From contig CAZIAL010000002.1 of NCBI GenBank assembly GCA_964536965.1, positions 1 through 64,000 of the forward strand: DNA of 64,000 nucleotides, in the 5' to 3' direction. Source of the DNA: JACMQW01 sp964536965. Lineage in GTDB: Bacteria; Bdellovibrionota; UBA1018. Below the pieces are notes generated by a model, which was given only the letters and a program-made list of their open reading frames with translations, was not told where the DNA came from and did not search any database. This document shows, piece after piece, positions 60,587 to 64,000 of the stretch (within the stretch, counting starts at the first letter, position 1; each line of letters begins with the position of its first letter). Made by a program: the position numbers and the translations under genes.

Positions 60587-61867
60587 ATGGCCGGACAACC
60601 TACGGGATTCGAAACCCTCTACGTCCAACACTTCAACGAAGAAGCGCGTTCGCTCGCGTACTACCTCGCGAAGATGGACGGCTACACGGCCCTGAAAAAG
60701 GCGTTCGGGATGCCGAAAGAGACCATCATCGATGAGATGAAGAAGTCGAACCTGCGCGGCCGCGGCGGCGCCGGATTTCCGACCGGCATGAAATGGGGGT
60801 TCATTCCCAAGGAATCGCCGAAGCCGAAATACCTCGTCTGCAATGCCGATGAATCCGAACCAGGCACGTTCAAGGACCGGGATATCATGCGGTATACGCC
60901 GCACCTCCTGATCGAAGGCATGGTCATCGCCGGTTTCACGATCAACGCGAAGATCGGCTACATCTACATCCGGGGTGAGTACGTTCGCGAAGCGAAGCTT
61001 CTCGACGAGGCGATCGACGAAGCCTACGCGAAAGGATACCTCGGGAAAAATATCTTGGGCTCCGGTTTCGATTTCGACCTGACGGTCCATCGCGGCGCCG
61101 GCGCTTACATTTGTGGCGAAGAGACCGGGCTGCTGAATTCGCTCGAAGGAAAACGCGGCGAGCCTCGCGTGAAGCCTCCGTTTCCGGCCCAAGCCGGAGC
61201 GTTTGGCGGGCCGACCATCGTGAACAACGTCGAAACCCTCGCCGACGTCCCTTTCATCATCAACAAGGGCGGCGAATGGTTCTCGAAGCTCGGTAAACTC
61301 GAGAAGTCGGGCGGCACCCGCCTCTTCTCCGTTTCCGGTCATGTGAATAAGCCGGGCGTCTACGAGCTTCCATCCGGCGGCTATACCCTCCGACAGATCG
61401 TTTACGATGTTTGCGGCGGCGTGCTGGGCGGCAAAAAACTGAAGGCGGTCATTCCTGGAGGATCTTCCGCGCCGGTGCTGACCGCCGACGAGATCGATGT
61501 GATCGCGGACATCGAGCCGATCATGAAAATCGGTTCGATGCTCGGCTCGGCGGCCGTCATGGTCGTCGACGAGGACACCTGCATGGTGAAGCTGATCCTG
61601 CGGATCACGAAGTTTTACGCCCACGAGTCCTGCGGCCAATGCACGCCCTGCCGCGAAGGATGCAAGTGGATGGAGGATATCATCGAACGCATTCTCCATG
61701 GCGACGGGAAGATGGAAGATCTCGATCTTCTCATGGACATCACGAACAACATCAACGGAAAGACGCTCTGCGCGCTCGGCGACGCCGCCGCAGGGCCGGT
61801 AGCGAGTTTTGTGAAGAAGTTCCGTCATGAATTCGAAGCGTATATTCGAGGTGAAAAACATGCCTAA
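60587..61867 (+). CDS. nuoF: NADH-quinone oxidoreductase subunit F
   Basis: 426 residues; site of NADH oxidation. The FMN/NADH motifs are GRGGAGFPTGMKW and GAGAYICGEETGLL. The N3 cluster is in SCGQCTPCREGC with a later Cys in KTLCALGD. AAGGAG precedes the ATG. Overlaps nuoG by 8 bases. Confidence 0.96.
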   Translation: MAGQPTGFETLYVQHFNEEARSLAYYLAKMDGYTALKKAFGMPKETIIDEMKKSNLRGRGGAGFPTGMKWGFIPKESPKPKYLVCNADESEPGTFKDRDIMRYTPHLLIEGMVIAGFTINAKIGYIYIRGEYVREAKLLDEAIDEAYAKGYLGKNILGSGFDFDLTVHRGAGAYICGEETGLLNSLEGKRGEPRVKPPFPAQAGAFGGPTIVNNVETLADVPFIINKGGEWFSKLGKLEKSGGTRLFSVSGHVNKPGVYELPSGGYTLRQIVYDVCGGVLGGKKLKAVIPGGSSAPVLTADEIDVIADIEPIMKIGSMLGSAAVMVVDEDTCMVKLILRITKFYAHESCGQCTPCREGCKWMEDIIERILHGDGKMEDLDLLMDITNNINGKTLCALGDAAAGPVASFVKKFRHEFEAYIRGEKHA

Positions 61868-63299
61868 GTGCAATATCGACGGCCGCGACGTCGAGTTTTC
61901 CGCGGGAGAGAACCTCATCGAAATCGCCCGTCGGGTCGGCGTGGAGATTCCGTATTTCTGTTACCACCCGGGTCTGACCGTCGTCGCCCAGTGCCGCATG
62001 TGCGCGGTTGAAATCGAAAAAATGCCGAAGCTCCAGACGGCGTGTTCGACTCCCGCGACCGACGGAATGATCGTGAAGACGAATTCCGAACGCGCGAAGC
62101 AGAATCAGAAGTCCATCATGGAGTTCCTTCTGATCAATCACCCGCTCGACTGTCCGATCTGCGACAAATCGGGGGAGTGCGACCTGCAGGACAACTCCTA
62201 TAAGTACGGTGACGCCGTCATGCGCACCTCCGAAGAGCGTCGGACTTACCTCGACCTCGATATGGGGCCGGTCATCAAAAAGAACATGAACCGCTGCATC
62301 CACTGCACGCGCTGTATCCGGTACGGCGACGAAATTGCCGGCATTCGCGAGATGGTCGCGGTCCAGCGCGGAAACAACACCGAGATCACCACGATCGACG
62401 GTCGCCCGCTGGAAACGGACTATGCGGGTAATTACGCGGACATCTGCCCGACGGGATCGCTCACGCTGAAGGACTTCCGTTTCCGGAAGCGCGCGTGGAT
62501 GCTGAAGAAAACCGCGACCGTCTGCGAAGGATGTTCGCGCGGCTGCAACATGGAGATCCAGCAGGATAACAACGTGATCCATCGGTGCGTTCCGCGCACG
62601 AACATGGAGATCAACAAGTACTGGCTCTGCGACGAAGGCCGCTTTAACTATCACTACGTTTCGGACGCCGACCGAGTGATCACCCCGCGCGTGGGCGCCG
62701 AAAAGAAGAACTGGACCGACGCCGTGGCGATCGCGAAAGCGACACTGCGGGACCGTAAGGTCGCGATTCTCGTCGGAAGCGACCTGACTCTGGAAGAAGC
62801 GAAACTCGTCCAGGAAAACGCGGCCCGGGCTTTCGGGAGCGCTCCGATTTTTCATTTCGGAACTCCCGGCGTGCTTTCGACCGCCCAGGACGGAAAAGCG
62901 GATAATTTCCTGAAGATGAAATCGAAGACCTCCAACCTCGCCGGGCTCGAAAAGCTCGGTATTCCGGGCTTCGACAAACTGCCGGCCGGAATCGAGGGGG
63001 TGCTCGTGATTCGCGGCGGACGCGCGGTTCTGCCGAAGCTCGAAGGGGTTTCGAGTGTCGTCGGCATCGGGGTTTTTACGGAATCCGAAGCGACGATGAT
63101 GAAAGTCGTTCTGCCCGGCCTCAGTTTCGCCGAGAAGGACGGGACCATCGTGAATTTCGAGGGACGCGAGCAGAGACTGCGCCGTTCGATCAACCCCGTC
63201 GGCCAGTCGAAGCCGCTCTCCGAGACGATGATGCTCTGGATGCATTCCGGATCCGTATCGGGTCCGGCTCCCGATAATACCAAAGGCGTGGTGGCGTGA
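61860..63299 (+). CDS. nuoG: NADH-quinone oxidoreductase subunit G, short form with N7 ligands
   Basis: 479 residues from the ATG at 61860 (GAGGTG 7 bases upstream). Ligands: N1b Cys34, 45, 48, 62; N5 His94, Cys98, 101, 107; N4 Cys146, 149, 152, 196. A fourth set at Cys222, 225, 229, 257 (CxxC-x3-C-x27-C) is the pattern of the off-path cluster N7. The molybdopterin-like C-terminal domain is only about 200 residues, far shorter than in E. coli NuoG (about 900 in total). The stop overlaps nuoH by one base. Confidence 0.94.
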   Translation: MPKCNIDGRDVEFSAGENLIEIARRVGVEIPYFCYHPGLTVVAQCRMCAVEIEKMPKLQTACSTPATDGMIVKTNSERAKQNQKSIMEFLLINHPLDCPICDKSGECDLQDNSYKYGDAVMRTSEERRTYLDLDMGPVIKKNMNRCIHCTRCIRYGDEIAGIREMVAVQRGNNTEITTIDGRPLETDYAGNYADICPTGSLTLKDFRFRKRAWMLKKTATVCEGCSRGCNMEIQQDNNVIHRCVPRTNMEINKYWLCDEGRFNYHYVSDADRVITPRVGAEKKNWTDAVAIAKATLRDRKVAILVGSDLTLEEAKLVQENAARAFGSAPIFHFGTPGVLSTAQDGKADNFLKMKSKTSNLAGLEKLGIPGFDKLPAGIEGVLVIRGGRAVLPKLEGVSSVVGIGVFTESEATMMKVVLPGLSFAEKDGTIVNFEGREQRLRRSINPVGQSKPLSETMMLWMHSGSVSGPAPDNTKGVVA

Positions 63300-64000
63300 T
63301 GGAAGGCACCTTTTTGGGCTTCGAAACTTTCGACCTCGTCGCGATGGGCGCGAAGATCGCGCTCATCGTCGTCATGATGTTGCAGGTCGTGCCGATCATG
63401 GTCTGGGTCGAGCGCCGTGGATCGGCCCTTCTCCAGAATCGCCTCGGTCCGAACCGAATCGGTCCGCTCGGACTGCTCCAGTCCCTGGTCGACGCCGTGA
63501 AGATGATGTTCAAGGAAGACCGACCGACCGGGCATGTGAATCGTTTTTACTACCGACTCGCGCCGATCGTTTCGCTCATCCCGGCCTTCATGACGTTCGC
63601 GGCGATTCCGTTCGCGAGCCAGATCGTGCTTGGCGAGAAGACGGTCGTCTTCCAGATCGCGGATCTGAACGTCGGGCTTCTCTATATCCTCTCGATCACA
63701 TCCCTTTCGGTGTACGGCGTGCTGATGGGCAGCTGGGCCTCGAACAGCAAGTACGCCATGTTCGGCGGGCTTCGGTCGACGGCGCAGATGATCTCCTACG
63801 AGCTCTCGATGGGTCTCTCGATCATCGGAATCGTAATGATTTTCGGCACCCTGAAGCTCGGCGACATCGCCGCCGCCCAGGGCGCCACGCTCCTCCAGCT
63901 CGGACCGATCGCGATTCCGAAGTGGGGAATCTTCCTCCAGCCGGTAGGCTTCCTGATTTTCCTGACGAGTACCTACGCCGAGACGAACCGGCTGCCCTTC
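63299..64000 (+). CDS. nuoH: NADH-quinone oxidoreductase subunit H (canonical), 3' part outside window
   Basis: 234 codons are visible. All NuoH motifs are intact: ERRGSALLQNRLGPNRIGP, GSWASNSKYAMFGGLRS, MISYELSMG with the TMH5 Glu, and the start of AETNRLPF at the window edge. The remaining subunits I to N should follow outside the window. Confidence 0.96.
   Translation, partial: MEGTFLGFETFDLVAMGAKIALIVVMMLQVVPIMVWVERRGSALLQNRLGPNRIGPLGLLQSLVDAVKMMFKEDRPTGHVNRFYYRLAPIVSLIPAFMTFAAIPFASQIVLGEKTVVFQIADLNVGLLYILSITSLSVYGVLMGSWASNSKYAMFGGLRSTAQMISYELSMGLSIIGIVMIFGTLKLGDIAAAQGATLLQLGPIAIPKWGIFLQPVGFLIFLTSTYAETNRLPF

Noticed and set aside
1..64000. tRNA, rRNA, CRISPR arrays, insertion sequences
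   Set aside because: Looked for cloverleaf-like or repeat-spacer patterns and transposase motifs and saw none; a tRNAscan or CRISPR search could still find something short.

Overview
This window is the replication-origin neighbourhood of a GC-rich bacterium that looks like a member of the Bdellovibrionota (predatory Bdellovibrio and relatives). The evidence is the gene order (atpF, bactofilin, parB, parA, rsmG, mnmG ... mnmE, yidC, yidD, rnpA, rpmH | dnaA, oriC, dnaN, recF, gyrB, fabH, gyrA ... atpB, atpE), a TIGR02147-type regulator, and an F0 ATP-synthase sector split between two loci. Most housekeeping genes left of about 22.8 kb are on the minus strand. Those from 23 to 36 kb are on the plus strand. 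Both therefore run away from the dnaA-dnaN origin.

Layout. 1-5.8 kb: chromosome segregation (ParA, ParB, a bactofilin, two perfect 16-bp parS sites exactly 210 bp apart, one of them inside rsmG) with rsmG and mnmG. 6-14 kb: accessory region with an aldehyde dehydrogenase, a three-gene operon of exported proteins that includes a metzincin-type protease, a divergent TIGR02147 regulator, a class IV histone-deacetylase-like protein with a signal peptide, and three small exported proteins of unknown function. 14-19 kb: an operon that would convert isobutyryl-CoA to acetoacetyl-CoA; its B12 mutase carries the Phe/Gln pair of isobutyryl-CoA mutase instead of the Tyr/Arg pair of methylmalonyl-CoA mutase. 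19-22.8 kb: mnmE, yidC, yidD, rnpA, rpmH. 23-36.3 kb: dnaA, a 620-bp intergenic oriC, dnaN, recF, gyrB, fabH, gyrA, a TPR lipoprotein, and ATP-synthase genes. 36.3-47.5 kb (minus strand): uvrA, a phosphohexomutase, pdxA with two SurA/PpiC-type chaperones and a lipoprotein, and mfd. 47.5-64 kb: two complex I gene clusters in tandem.

The most unusual object is the first complex I cluster (47,564-57,165). It is a tightly overlapping eleven-gene set (A,B,C,D,H,I,J,K,L,M,N) without the NADH module EFG. All frames are intact, and the Fe-S ligands of NuoB and NuoI are kept. The residues that define quinone binding and proton translocation in ordinary complex I are missing from subunits A, D, H, K, L, M and N. 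A second, canonical cluster (A,B,C,D,E,F,G,H...) with all of those residues follows 130 bp later and runs out of the window.

The origin is also atypical. It holds at least eleven ATCCCC-core boxes (NNATCCCCA) in place of TTATCCACA, and the DnaA encoded beside it differs from E. coli DnaA at base-contacting positions. All functional statements come from reading motifs and gene order by eye; no database search was run.
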